A stretch of 32,174 nucleotides of DNA from Beijerinckiaceae bacterium (lineage in GTDB: Bacteria > Pseudomonadota > Alphaproteobacteria > Rhizobiales > Beijerinckiaceae): assembly GCA_947478455.1 (NCBI GenBank), contig CANJWR010000033.1, positions 1 through 32,174 on the forward strand, given 5' to 3'. Positions 24,341 to 32,174 of the stretch are shown here, piece by piece. Each line of letters starts with the position of its first letter. The first letter of the stretch is position 1. The notes beneath the pieces were generated by a model that had not been told where the DNA came from, made no database searches, and saw only the letters and a program-made list of their open reading frames with translations. Made by a program: the position numbers and the translations under genes.

Positions 24341-25858
24341 ATGGCGTCTCACCTTTTCGACCACTTCACCCGCGCGATGACCTACCCGAACAAGGTGTTC
24401 ATCGAGAATTTTGACGGTCGCAAGATCACCTTTGGCCATGTGGTCGAGCAATCGGCCAGAATGGCGCATGCGTTGCAGAAACTGGGCGTGGTCACCGGCG
24501 ACCGCGTTGCTGTGCAGGTGGACAAATCGCCGGAGATGATCCTGCTCTATCTGGCCTGCGTGCGCGCGGGCGCAATTTTTCTTCCGCTTAATACCGCTTA
24601 CACACCAACAGAGATCGAATATTTTCTCGGCGACGCCGAGCCCCGCGTATTTGTCTGCGAGCCCGCCCAGCGTGACAAGCTGGCTCCCGTGGCGGCAAAG
24701 GCTGGCGTAGCGCATGTGGTGACGCTGGGGACAGCGCTTGACGGCACGCTGATCGAGACCAGCCAGACGCAACCGACCGCATTTGCAGATGTGGATCGTG
24801 GTCCCGACGATCTTGCCGCGATTCTCTACACGTCAGGCACGACAGGGCGCTCTAAGGGCGCAATGCTGTCGCATGAGAATCTGGCGTCCAATGCCAGGAC
24901 GCTCGTCGAATACTGGCGTTATACCGCCAAAGATGTGCTGATCCACGCCCTGCCGATTTATCACACGCACGGCCTTTTCGTAGCTACGAATACGATTTTG
25001 CTTTCTGGCGGGACCATGCTGTTTTTGCCGAAGCTCGACGGCGACGCCATCATGCGCCTGATGCCCCGCGCGACATCCATGATGGGCGTGCCGACATTCT
25101 ACACACGCTTGCTGGCGCATCCCGGATTGAACCCTGACGCCACGAGGCACATGCGACTGTTCATTTCCGGCTCGGCGCCGCTGCTGGCCGAAACGCATCG
25201 CGAATGGCGAGCCAAAACCGGCCACGCAATTCTCGAACGCTACGGGATGACGGAAACCAACATGAACACGTCCAACCCCTTCGACGGCGACCGCGTCGCC
25301 GGCACTGTTGGCTTGCCTTTGCCGGGCGTCAGTGTGCGGATTGCTGACCCCGACAATGGCGCGCCAACTGCTCAGGGCGAAATAGGGATGATCGAGGTGC
25401 GCGGACCGAACGTGTTCAAGGGCTACTGGCGCATGCCGGAAAAGACTGCCGCAGAGTTTCGCCCCGACGGCTTCTTCATCACCGGCGACATGGGCAAGAT
25501 CGACGAGCGCGGCTATGTGCATATCGTAGGGCGCAACAAGGACCTGGTGATCACCGGCGGATTCAACGTCTATCCGGCAGAGGTCGAAAGCGAGATTGAT
25601 GCCGTAGCCGGTGTGGTCGAAAGCGCCATCATCGGCGTTCCGCACGCGGATTTCGGCGAGGGCGTCACCGCAGTGGTGGTCCGAAAGGTCGGCGGCGACG
25701 CAACCGAAAAGTCGATCATGACGGCGATTGAATCGCGTTTGGCGAAATTCAAATTGCCGAAGAGGATCATCTTTGTGGACGAATTGCCGCGCAACACGAT
25801 GGGCAAGGTGCAAAAGAACGTGTTGCGCGACCAGTATCGGGATATTTATCGGGCCTGA
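24341..25858 (+). CDS. matB: Malonyl-CoA synthetase
   Basis: MatB joins malonate (and often methylmalonate) to CoA with ATP through an acyl-adenylate. The 505-residue ANL-superfamily enzyme has the P-loop-like YTSGTTGRSKG (163-173), YGMTE (301-305), TGDMGKID, and the C-terminal catalytic lysine K489 in NTMGKVQK. The offset of one residue from the reported regulatory lysine K488 of Rhodopseudomonas palustris MatB suggests close similarity. No malonate carrier (matC/dctPQM) or MatR regulator is adjacent. The stop lies 9 bases from the stop of the convergent ATPase gene, inside an inverted-repeat cluster. Confidence 0.95.
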   Translation: MASHLFDHFTRAMTYPNKVFIENFDGRKITFGHVVEQSARMAHALQKLGVVTGDRVAVQVDKSPEMILLYLACVRAGAIFLPLNTAYTPTEIEYFLGDAEPRVFVCEPAQRDKLAPVAAKAGVAHVVTLGTALDGTLIETSQTQPTAFADVDRGPDDLAAILYTSGTTGRSKGAMLSHENLASNARTLVEYWRYTAKDVLIHALPIYHTHGLFVATNTILLSGGTMLFLPKLDGDAIMRLMPRATSMMGVPTFYTRLLAHPGLNPDATRHMRLFISGSAPLLAETHREWRAKTGHAILERYGMTETNMNTSNPFDGDRVAGTVGLPLPGVSVRIADPDNGAPTAQGEIGMIEVRGPNVFKGYWRMPEKTAAEFRPDGFFITGDMGKIDERGYVHIVGRNKDLVITGGFNVYPAEVESEIDAVAGVVESAIIGVPHADFGEGVTAVVVRKVGGDATEKSIMTAIESRLAKFKLPKRIIFVDELPRNTMGKVQKNVLRDQYRDIYRA

Positions 25859-25859
25859 A

Positions 25860-25895
25860 CGATCGCCTCAGGAGAAGATGGCGATCGTCTTCTCC
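25860..25895. repeat. Interleaved inverted repeats between matB and the ABC operon
   Basis: Two perfect 8-bp inverted repeats are interlocked. CGATCGCC (25860-25867) pairs with GGCGATCG (25880-25887), and GGAGAAGA (25871-25878) pairs with TCTTCTCC (25888-25895). Both hairpins cannot fully form together because no loop bases remain between the two right arms. On the plus strand the first hairpin is followed by a pyrimidine tract, so it can act as the matB terminator. On the minus strand the other order applies, within the last codons of the ATPase gene. Confidence 0.6.
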
Positions 25896-26977
25896 GGCGG
25901 CAGGTAGGCGCGCACGCGGTCGCCAGCCTTTGCGCCGTTGCCCGGAGGAGCTCGCACCAACAGCTGGAACTTGCCGTCGAGATCGATGGAATATTCGGCG
26001 ATCTCGCCGAGATAGACCCGATTGGTGATTTTGCCTTCAACCACGTTGTCGCCTGCCGGGCCACCGTTGACGTCCCGCAACTGAATATTCTCCGGGCGAA
26101 CGACAAACGACACATTTTCGCCTGCGCCAAGTTTCGCCGGGAAATGACAGCGCACATCGCCGATTTCTGATCTCACAGTTCCCATACTGCCGGCTTCGGC
26201 CACATTGATGCACTGACCGCGGAACATGTTGGTGCGGCCAATGAAGTTGGCGACGAATTCTGAACGGGGAAGCTCGTAAATCTCGTCCGGCGTACCGAGC
26301 TGCACCATGAGGCCGTGATCCAGAACCGCAATGCGATCGGAGATCGCCATGGCTTCGGCCTGATCGTGGGTGACGTAAATCGTCGTGACGCCCCATTCGA
26401 GCTGGATGCGTTTGAGCTCCGCGCGCATCTGCTCACGCAGCTGTGCGTCGAGATTGCTGAGCGGCTCGTCGAGCAATAGAAGCTTGGGCTCGCGCACAAG
26501 CGCGCGCGCCAGAGCAAGACGCTGCTGCTGACCGCCGGAAAGTTGCGTGGCCGAACGGCGCTTGAATTTCAGCAAGCCCACCATTTCGAGAACGTGATCC
26601 ACACTCTTCTCGATGTCTTCGCGTGTGTATTTTTTCCGGCGGGACACCCGCAATGGATAAGCGGCGTTCTCGAACACCGTCATGTGTGGCCAGATTGCAT
26701 AGGATTGAAAAACCATGCCGATGTCGCGGTCGTACATTTGCACGATTTTGTCCGAAGCGCCGTCGAACATGACCTCATTGTCGAGCGAAATCGAGCCCGT
26801 GTCGGGCGTTTCAAGACCCGCGATACACCGCAACGTTGTTGTCTTTCCACACCCGGAAGGTCCCAGAAGGGTGAACATTTCACCCTTCTTGACCTCGAAG
26901 GTTACGCCAAAGACACCCCCGGCTGGTTCCCCGGCCTGCGCCTGATAGCGCTTAAACAAATCCTGAACGCGAAGCAT
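25868..26977 (-). CDS. ABC importer ATPase, Fbp/Pot type
   Basis: The 369-residue ATPase has Walker A GPSGCGKTT (39-47), signature LSGGQQQR (146-153), Walker B LLLLDEP (166-172) and H-loop VTHDQAEAMA. A C-terminal TOBE-like regulatory domain covers about 245-369. Similarity class is FbpC/PotA (ferric iron, polyamine, other small solutes), which by itself does not fix the substrate. It starts 18 bases after the permease stop and is the last gene of the operon. Its final codons lie within the interleaved inverted repeats. Confidence 0.9.
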   Translation of the reverse strand: MLRVQDLFKRYQAQAGEPAGGVFGVTFEVKKGEMFTLLGPSGCGKTTTLRCIAGLETPDTGSISLDNEVMFDGASDKIVQMYDRDIGMVFQSYAIWPHMTVFENAAYPLRVSRRKKYTREDIEKSVDHVLEMVGLLKFKRRSATQLSGGQQQRLALARALVREPKLLLLDEPLSNLDAQLREQMRAELKRIQLEWGVTTIYVTHDQAEAMAISDRIAVLDHGLMVQLGTPDEIYELPRSEFVANFIGRTNMFRGQCINVAEAGSMGTVRSEIGDVRCHFPAKLGAGENVSFVVRPENIQLRDVNGGPAGDNVVEGKITNRVYLGEIAEYSIDLDGKFQLLVRAPPGNGAKAGDRVRAYLPPEKTIAIFS

Positions 26978-26995
26978 GATTGATATCCTGTGAGG

Positions 26996-28741
26996 TCAGC
27001 CAGCCATAACCTGATAGCGCCGCGTGACGAAGTGGAAGCAAGCGCTCACGACAACCATCAGTGACACCCAAACGACGCCCATGGAGGCGAGTTCGGTCAC
27101 CTGGCCGTTCTGCCAAAGATCGAAAAGGGTAACAGCAACGATTTCGGTGCCGGGTCCTACAAGCAGCAAGGGCAGAGAGACCGCCTGCACTGCCAGAAGG
27201 AAAATGAACAACCAGGCGCTGACAAGCGATCCAGCCAGCAATGGCAGCACGATCCTCATGAACGTGCTGGATTGTTTGGCGCCCGATGAACTCGACGCAT
27301 CTTCCAGTTCGCGATGTATCTGCAAGACGCCCGCATAGGCGTAACGCATGCCATAGGGCATGTAGCGGACGGATGACGCGAGGATCACCGACAGCAGAGT
27401 ACCATACAGCGGGATCGGCAGATTTACGAAGACGTAGAGGAATGCGACACTGAGCACGATAGCGGGAAACACCAGAGGCGCAGTGGCAATCTGGTCGAGA
27501 ATCCACGCTCCAGGCTTGCGACGGGCCGCAAGCCATGCGCAGAGCGCCGTGAACGGCACCACGAAGGTCGATACGGACGCACCCATGACGAGCGTGTTCC
27601 AGATCGAATCGCGGAACGATCCGGGTCCGAGCAGCACCTTGTAGTTGTCGAGAGTGAAGCGCGAAAATGAATCCGGCGTCACGCCCTCATAGAACGGCTG
27701 CAGCGACGTGAAGACCAGCATGACAAGGGGCAGGCCGGTCACAAGCATGAACATCAAAGCCAGCGCAGCCGAGGTAACGTAGCGCAGTTTGCCCAGATTC
27801 ATGACGCGTGGACGATAACCTTTTCCTGTGATCGTCTGGTACTGGTGCGCATTTTTCGACAGGCGATTGTACCAGACGAGCAAGGCGGCCACGATGAGGA
27901 GCAGGCAGACCGAGTATGCGCCGGACTGTCCATAGTCCATGGCGCCTGTGCCCTTCGAACTTTGATAAATATTGGTGGTCAGCACATTGATATTGCCCGC
28001 CAACCCTACCAGCGCGGGAACTTCGAAAGATTCAAACGCGCGGATGAACACCAGTAGCAGCAACGCCATAACGCCCGGCAAACCCATCCGGAGCGTGATG
28101 TTCCAGAATGTCCTTATAGGTTTCGCACCGCTCATCATAGACGCTTCCTCGAATGAAGCGTCAGTACCGCGCAACACCGAAGACATAAGCAGGAACGTCA
28201 ATGGCACGAAATGAACGCCTTCGATCAGGGTCATTCCCCACATGGAATAGACATTGATCGCGACTTTGACACCAGTCAAATTCTCTATGATGCCATTCAC
28301 GGGGCCCGATCGACCGAGAATAAGAAGCCACGAAACTGTGTATAGCACGCCGGGAATTCCGAGCGAGATCACTGCGCCCAGCAAAACCCAGCGACGACCG
28401 GGCGTATTGGTGCGTTCAACAATCAGCGCCTGCAATGTTCCCAGCACAATTGCGATAACCGCAGATCCAATGGAATAGATCGTCGTGTTGATCAGCGCGC
28501 TGAAAAAGAATCGTCCAGTTACGAGCTGTTGATAATAACGAAGAGTCAGTTCGCCAAACGACCCATCCGGTCGTGTGGTGTAGAAACTCACCTTGATCAA
28601 AAAAATCGTCGGCGGAAGAATCAAAATGAGGAGAATCGCACTCAGCACGATGACCGGGACCGAATATCTCGGTCCGCGGCGCGGCGTGACATAGGCGGCG
28701 TCCATTCCACTCGCCGGCGTACCGGCCGCCATCTGGCTCAT
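26996..28741 (-). CDS. Fused two-domain ABC permease, Fbp type
   Basis: The 581-residue inner-membrane protein has about twelve helices in two homologous halves. Each half carries a permease EAA loop for ATPase contact: EEASMMSGAKPIR (from residue 198) and EDASSSSGAKQSS (from residue 480). Such fused permeases are typical of the FbpB/AfuB-like class. One polypeptide therefore supplies the whole membrane channel. It lies 19 bases after the solute-binding protein gene and 18 bases before the ATPase gene. Confidence 0.9.
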   Translation of the reverse strand: MSQMAAGTPASGMDAAYVTPRRGPRYSVPVIVLSAILLILILPPTIFLIKVSFYTTRPDGSFGELTLRYYQQLVTGRFFFSALINTTIYSIGSAVIAIVLGTLQALIVERTNTPGRRWVLLGAVISLGIPGVLYTVSWLLILGRSGPVNGIIENLTGVKVAINVYSMWGMTLIEGVHFVPLTFLLMSSVLRGTDASFEEASMMSGAKPIRTFWNITLRMGLPGVMALLLLVFIRAFESFEVPALVGLAGNINVLTTNIYQSSKGTGAMDYGQSGAYSVCLLLIVAALLVWYNRLSKNAHQYQTITGKGYRPRVMNLGKLRYVTSAALALMFMLVTGLPLVMLVFTSLQPFYEGVTPDSFSRFTLDNYKVLLGPGSFRDSIWNTLVMGASVSTFVVPFTALCAWLAARRKPGAWILDQIATAPLVFPAIVLSVAFLYVFVNLPIPLYGTLLSVILASSVRYMPYGMRYAYAGVLQIHRELEDASSSSGAKQSSTFMRIVLPLLAGSLVSAWLFIFLLAVQAVSLPLLLVGPGTEIVAVTLFDLWQNGQVTELASMGVVWVSLMVVVSACFHFVTRRYQVMAG

Positions 28742-28760
28742 TGCGAACCTCTAGAACAAG

Positions 28761-29852
28761 TCATCTAAACTTCTCCTGATAGATCGCTTCCGAACTGTCG
28801 GTGTATTTGTTGAGGTTTTCCGGGCTGACGAAGTTCTCGGTCACGCCAGCCTTGCCGGGCACAACCGGCGCGATGGTGTCGAGCGGCGCAACATCGAGGC
28901 GGGACGGAAAGTATTCGGCCTGCGCAAGCACCTTCTGGCCATCGGGCGAGAGGATGTAGTCGACCAGCAACATGGTTGCATGCGGATGTCGCACGCCCTT
29001 GGGAACTACCATAGTGGCGGCTGTTGTGGCGACAGGGTCGAGCAGCTGGCTATTGACCGGCGCTCCCTTGGCTTTGCTGATCAACGGATGATGCGCGAAA
29101 ATGTTGAGCGCAATCGGGTATTCGCCAGCCATCACGCGATCGACGAGCGTGCGGGCGCTGCCGGAACCGAAATTGACGATCTTCTGAGCAGCGAGTTTGT
29201 CGAAATAGGCGCGGGCCTTTTCCTCGCCCCAGGCAAGACGAAGGTTGGTGATGAACAACGGAGTTCCACTGGCGCTGCCGATGCGCCATGAGAGCTTGCC
29301 CTGCCATTTCGGATCGAGAAGATCTTCGTATGTCTTGGGGGCCTCTTCGGCCTTCACCATCTTGGTATTGTACGCGATGCCGAAATAGCTAAGACGCGTC
29401 GGAGTCCACATGCCACGCGGGTCACGGTATTTTTCCGGCAATTCATTGATGAGCGGCGTGTAATAGGGCTGGACAAGACCGGCCTGAACCACGGCTTCGC
29501 CGACGCCCGTGCCTTCGACGAGATCTGCAACAAGATTGTTGGCGCGAACCTCAGCCGTGAGCTTCGCCGCTATATCTTCTGAATCGCCACGCCAATAAGT
29601 GACCTTGATGAAGGGATATTTCTTCATAAAGTTTTCGGCGATCGGGCGAAGCGCCTGGTTCACGATGATGGCGCAGTAGAAGACCACTTGACCTTCCTTG
29701 CGGGCGCCTTCAGTCAGCACTTTCTCGCGATCTGCACCACGATAGTTCAGGATTTCTTCCGTCGTGAGCGCATTGGCCGAAGTTGTCGCGGTTGCGGTCA
29801 GGGCGCCGAAGAGCGAGATGCGCGCTGCCGTTTTCAGTAGAAAATTTTTCAC
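28761..29852 (-). CDS. Periplasmic solute-binding protein, Fbp/Fut-like class
   Basis: The 363-residue binding protein has a signal peptide cleaved near residue 28 (TTSANA-LTTEE) and the fold landmarks of this class: EGARKEGQVVFYC, MWTPTRLSYFGIAYNT, DLLDPKWQGKLSW and GEYPIAL. In ferric-binding members the last motif is followed by a Tyr-Tyr pair that holds Fe(III); here that place reads NIFAHHP (about 250-256). Iron binding of the usual kind is therefore doubtful, and an organic anion is more likely given the acyl-CoA synthetase next door. The start is GTG at 29852 with a strong AAGAGG; it follows the synthetase stop by 14 bases. Confidence 0.85.
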   Translation of the reverse strand: MKNFLLKTAARISLFGALTATATTSANALTTEEILNYRGADREKVLTEGARKEGQVVFYCAIIVNQALRPIAENFMKKYPFIKVTYWRGDSEDIAAKLTAEVRANNLVADLVEGTGVGEAVVQAGLVQPYYTPLINELPEKYRDPRGMWTPTRLSYFGIAYNTKMVKAEEAPKTYEDLLDPKWQGKLSWRIGSASGTPLFITNLRLAWGEEKARAYFDKLAAQKIVNFGSGSARTLVDRVMAGEYPIALNIFAHHPLISKAKGAPVNSQLLDPVATTAATMVVPKGVRHPHATMLLVDYILSPDGQKVLAQAEYFPSRLDVAPLDTIAPVVPGKAGVTENFVSPENLNKYTDSSEAIYQEKFR

Positions 29853-29866
29853 GGGTTACCTCTTTT

Positions 29867-31993
29867 TCAACGCGTCACGATCAGGGCGTCCGCAATACGA
29901 ACACCCTTGCCGGCGGCGCAGACGAAAACGGGATTTAGGTCGATAGCCGCATACTGGCCATCAGTCGCGGCAACAAAAGCGCCAAACTGCACACAACAAT
30001 CAACCAGCGCGTCAACATCACGCGGAGACGCGCCGCGGAATCCTTCGAGAAGTTTTGAGGCTTTAAGTTCGGCGATCATGCCGTGAACCTCCTCCCGATC
30101 TAATGGCGGTAGTCGAACCGCTGCATCCTTGAAAATTTCCACCATCACGCCCCCGGAACCGAGAACGATCATGGGGCCGAACTGGTCGTCGTAGGTCATG
30201 CCGAGAATGAATTCGACGCCATCCTCAACCATTTCCTGAACCAGAATGCCGTCGATCGATGCATCCGGGCAAGCCCTTGTCGAGTTGTCGAGAACCTTGG
30301 CGGCAGCTGCTTCAACAGTTTCTGCCGTCCGGGCACCGAGATGAACGCCGCCGACATCCGATTTGTGAGGAATATCCGGCGACTGGATCTTCAGCGCGAC
30401 AGGGCCGTTGATGCACTGCCAAAGCTTGGCTGCGTCGGCCGGCGTCTTTGCCAGAAACTCCTTGGTGACGGGCAGCCCTGCCTTGCCAAGAATGATCTTG
30501 CTCTCGGCCTCGGTCAAAGTGAGGCCTGATTTCAGCTTCGACGCCTCGAACGCCTGGACTGGCGCCTTTCCGGCACCCGCCGCCACGCGACGCCGATAGG
30601 CGGCATAATCCACGAGATGTCTGATCGCCCTCATGCCGATTTCCGGATTGTCGAGAATCGGCACGCCATGTTCGGCGGCGTAACCGCGCCAGCGCTTGGT
30701 GAGGCTCGTGCCGACGAAAGAAAGCACGACGAGCGGCTTCTTGGCTTTCGGAACGGCACGGGCTATTTCAGCCACAAGGGCGTCGTGGGATTCAGCGCCT
30801 TCAATGCGCATGCCGAGCGCCAGACCAACAACATCAAGACCGTCGTCGTCGTTCAGGACATCCAGAAGCTTCGCCATGCTATCGCCGCGGCGCAGGCGCG
30901 GCATGCCGACCGTGTCGATGGGATTGTTGAAGCTACGATCGACCTGAATGATCTCTTGCAGTTTTGCGTTTGTGTCCTTGCCGATGACCGGGAAGTGAAT
31001 GCCGGCCTTGTCGCCAAGATCGCCGACAAGCGACGTGGCGCCGCCTGAAACGGTGAACATGGCCACACGGTCGCCCTTAGGCAAAGGCGCGTAGGCGAAT
31101 AGGCCTGCGGTCTCACAAAGTTCATCGATGGAATCGACCAGCGAGACGCCATTCTGCTTGAACAGGGCCTCGAAAGCTTCGTGCTTGCCAGCAAGCGTAC
31201 CCGTATGAGCGAGCGTTGCCGCCTGACCGACCACACTGCGACCGAGCTTCAGCACCACGATGGGCTTTTTGGGCGCCGCGCGTTCAATGGCGGCACGAAG
31301 ACGACGACCGTCTTTCGCGCCTTCCATGATGAGCGCAATAACTTTGGTGGCGTCATCGGCGGCAAAAAAATCGATGTAATCAGCCAGATCGACAACGGCC
31401 TGATTGCCCATAGAGATGAGGTAGTTCATGCCGATGCCGCGATTGCCGCAATGTTCGGCGAAAGCGTTCAGCAATCCGCCGCTTTGCGACACGAGCGAAA
31501 CGCCACCCGCCACTGCCGTATCGGGAATGTCGGCCATGGTGGCGGCATAATGGTGCGCGAAGGTCGCAATGCCCATGCAATTGGGGCCGGCGACGGCCAT
31601 ATTGGCCGAGCGAGCAAGCGCGAGGAGTTTTTCCTGCCGGTCGCGGCCTTCGTCGGTGGCAGCGTCAGCAAAGCCTTCAGAGACAACCAGCGCGCTTTTC
31701 ACGCCCGCTGCGACCGCCTCTTCAAGCACCTTGATGACGCCTTCGGCCGGAACCGCCACAATGACGCAATCGGCCGGTTCGGGAAGCGCAGAAAGCGATT
31801 TGAAGCAGGTCCGCCCGCCGATTTCCGTCGCTGCCGGATGAATCGGCCAGACTGGGCCACCAAACCCAAAGATACTTGCGGATTCCATCATCTTGACGCC
31901 GGAGCCGCCGCCTTTGGCGGAGACTCCGACGATTGCGATGGAACGCGGCCGCAACAGGGCGTTGATGGGTGTCCTGGTCTTCTGCTCGCTCAT
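29867..31993 (-). CDS. NDP-forming acyl-CoA synthetase (acetate-CoA ligase family)
   Basis: The 708-residue fused enzyme makes (or cleaves) an acyl-CoA with ATP/ADP through phospho-histidine steps. Domain order is CoA-binding Rossmann (about 10-140, opening SIAIVGVSAKGGGSG), succinyl-CoA-ligase-like domains (about 150-460, with AHTGTLAG at 262-269 carrying a conserved His), and a C-terminal ATP-grasp domain (about 490-708). The ATP-grasp domain has HKSDVGGV at 543-550 (swinging-loop His type), VLGSGGVMVE and DLNPV. The acid cannot be read from sequence; the linked transporter suggests an imported carboxylate. ATG 31993 follows GGGAAA and lies 39 bases after the upstream OB-fold gene. Confidence 0.9.
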   Translation of the reverse strand: MSEQKTRTPINALLRPRSIAIVGVSAKGGGSGVKMMESASIFGFGGPVWPIHPAATEIGGRTCFKSLSALPEPADCVIVAVPAEGVIKVLEEAVAAGVKSALVVSEGFADAATDEGRDRQEKLLALARSANMAVAGPNCMGIATFAHHYAATMADIPDTAVAGGVSLVSQSGGLLNAFAEHCGNRGIGMNYLISMGNQAVVDLADYIDFFAADDATKVIALIMEGAKDGRRLRAAIERAAPKKPIVVLKLGRSVVGQAATLAHTGTLAGKHEAFEALFKQNGVSLVDSIDELCETAGLFAYAPLPKGDRVAMFTVSGGATSLVGDLGDKAGIHFPVIGKDTNAKLQEIIQVDRSFNNPIDTVGMPRLRRGDSMAKLLDVLNDDDGLDVVGLALGMRIEGAESHDALVAEIARAVPKAKKPLVVLSFVGTSLTKRWRGYAAEHGVPILDNPEIGMRAIRHLVDYAAYRRRVAAGAGKAPVQAFEASKLKSGLTLTEAESKIILGKAGLPVTKEFLAKTPADAAKLWQCINGPVALKIQSPDIPHKSDVGGVHLGARTAETVEAAAAKVLDNSTRACPDASIDGILVQEMVEDGVEFILGMTYDDQFGPMIVLGSGGVMVEIFKDAAVRLPPLDREEVHGMIAELKASKLLEGFRGASPRDVDALVDCCVQFGAFVAATDGQYAAIDLNPVFVCAAGKGVRIADALIVTR

Positions 31994-32032
31994 GCGTTTC
32001 CCGTTCGCTTCTTGTCTGAAATTCAGTTCATC

Positions 32033-32174
32033 TCAATCGATGATTCTGAACTTTGGGATAGTGAACCCCTCGTTTGGGTGGTCTTCGTAGACGACTTCGA
32101 CGCGCTGGCCGACGTCGTAGATGTTTTTGGGGCGGCGGTCGCCCGTAAGGGTGGAGGAGACCAGCGGGCCTTCA
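32033..32174 (-). CDS. OB-fold (DUF35-type) acyl-CoA-associated protein, C-terminal end only
   Basis: On the minus strand a frame enters from the right edge and ends at TGA (32033-32035), giving 46 residues. Its VGQRVEVVYED and FTIPKFRIID elements are typical of the OB-fold part of DUF35/Zn-ribbon proteins. These partner with thiolase-like enzymes and act on acyl-CoA substrates. The zinc ribbon, if present, lies outside the window. It heads the visible part of the operon, 39 bases before the acyl-CoA synthetase. Confidence 0.6.
   Translation of the reverse strand, partial: EGPLVSSTLTGDRRPKNIYDVGQRVEVVYEDHPNEGFTIPKFRIID

Noticed and set aside
24833..25813. Minus-strand open frame of about 326 codons opposite matB
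   Set aside because: His/Arg-rich shadow of matB, with no motif.
25860..25895. A true H-type pseudoknot from the interleaved repeats
   Set aside because: There are zero bases between the A' and B' arms, so full 8-bp stems cannot coexist sterically; mutually exclusive hairpins are the better reading.

Overview
The window looks like ordinary chromosome from a GC-rich alphaproteobacterium, most likely order Hyphomicrobiales (Rhizobiales). The main evidence is the gene string rnd-like, lptC, lptA, lptB, rpoN, hpf, ptsN on the minus strand, an NDUFA9-type SDR protein, and an N-terminally extended LptB. A place near Xanthobacteraceae/Nitrobacteraceae is a guess from protein flavour only. There is no phage, transposase, integrase, CRISPR array or rRNA. 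Genes are dense and no gene-free stretch exceeds 300 bases.

Layout. 1-1138: the 3' end of typA with a terminator, then purU. 1180-2947: a divergent pair for cell-wall remodelling, a YkuD L,D-transpeptidase and a MepA endopeptidase. 2954-4570: an aldo/keto reductase and cmk on the minus strand. 4731-6780: an orphan DUF1007 protein, a secreted lectin/endostatin-like protein and a small basic protein with two AT-hooks. 7055-10064: an MsbA-like ABC exporter and an O-antigen-ligase-type membrane protein, overlapping tail to tail. 10256-13498: arfB, a FumA-type fumarase and a divergent glucokinase. 13516-19669: the rnd-lptCAB-rpoN-hpf-ptsN block. 19759-19843: tRNA-Leu(CAG). 19952-22859: a small membrane protein, an NDUFA9-like SDR, an EI24/CysZ-like membrane protein and a LOG-family hydrolase. 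22953-25858: malonyl-CoA decarboxylase and malonyl-CoA synthetase as a two-gene operon. 25868-32174: a tight minus-strand operon, in transcription order an OB-fold (DUF35-type) protein cut by the window edge, an NDP-forming acyl-CoA synthetase, a solute-binding protein, a fused two-domain permease and an ATPase.

How the genes work together. Envelope biogenesis is over-represented: LptABC moves LPS to the outer membrane, the MsbA-like exporter and O-antigen ligase act at the inner membrane, and the transpeptidase and MepA remodel peptidoglycan. Central carbon is represented by fumarase, glucokinase and malonate to malonyl-CoA to acetyl-CoA conversion. The rpoN-hpf-ptsN part links nitrogen signalling and ribosome hibernation.

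The most interesting region is 25868-32174. Its transporter belongs to the ferric-iron (Fbp/Fut) class, but the binding protein appears to lack the Tyr-Tyr pair that holds Fe(III), and the neighbours are CoA-ligation genes. I therefore read it as a carboxylic-acid uptake and CoA-activation operon. Interleaved 8-bp inverted repeats lie where this operon converges on the malonate genes.
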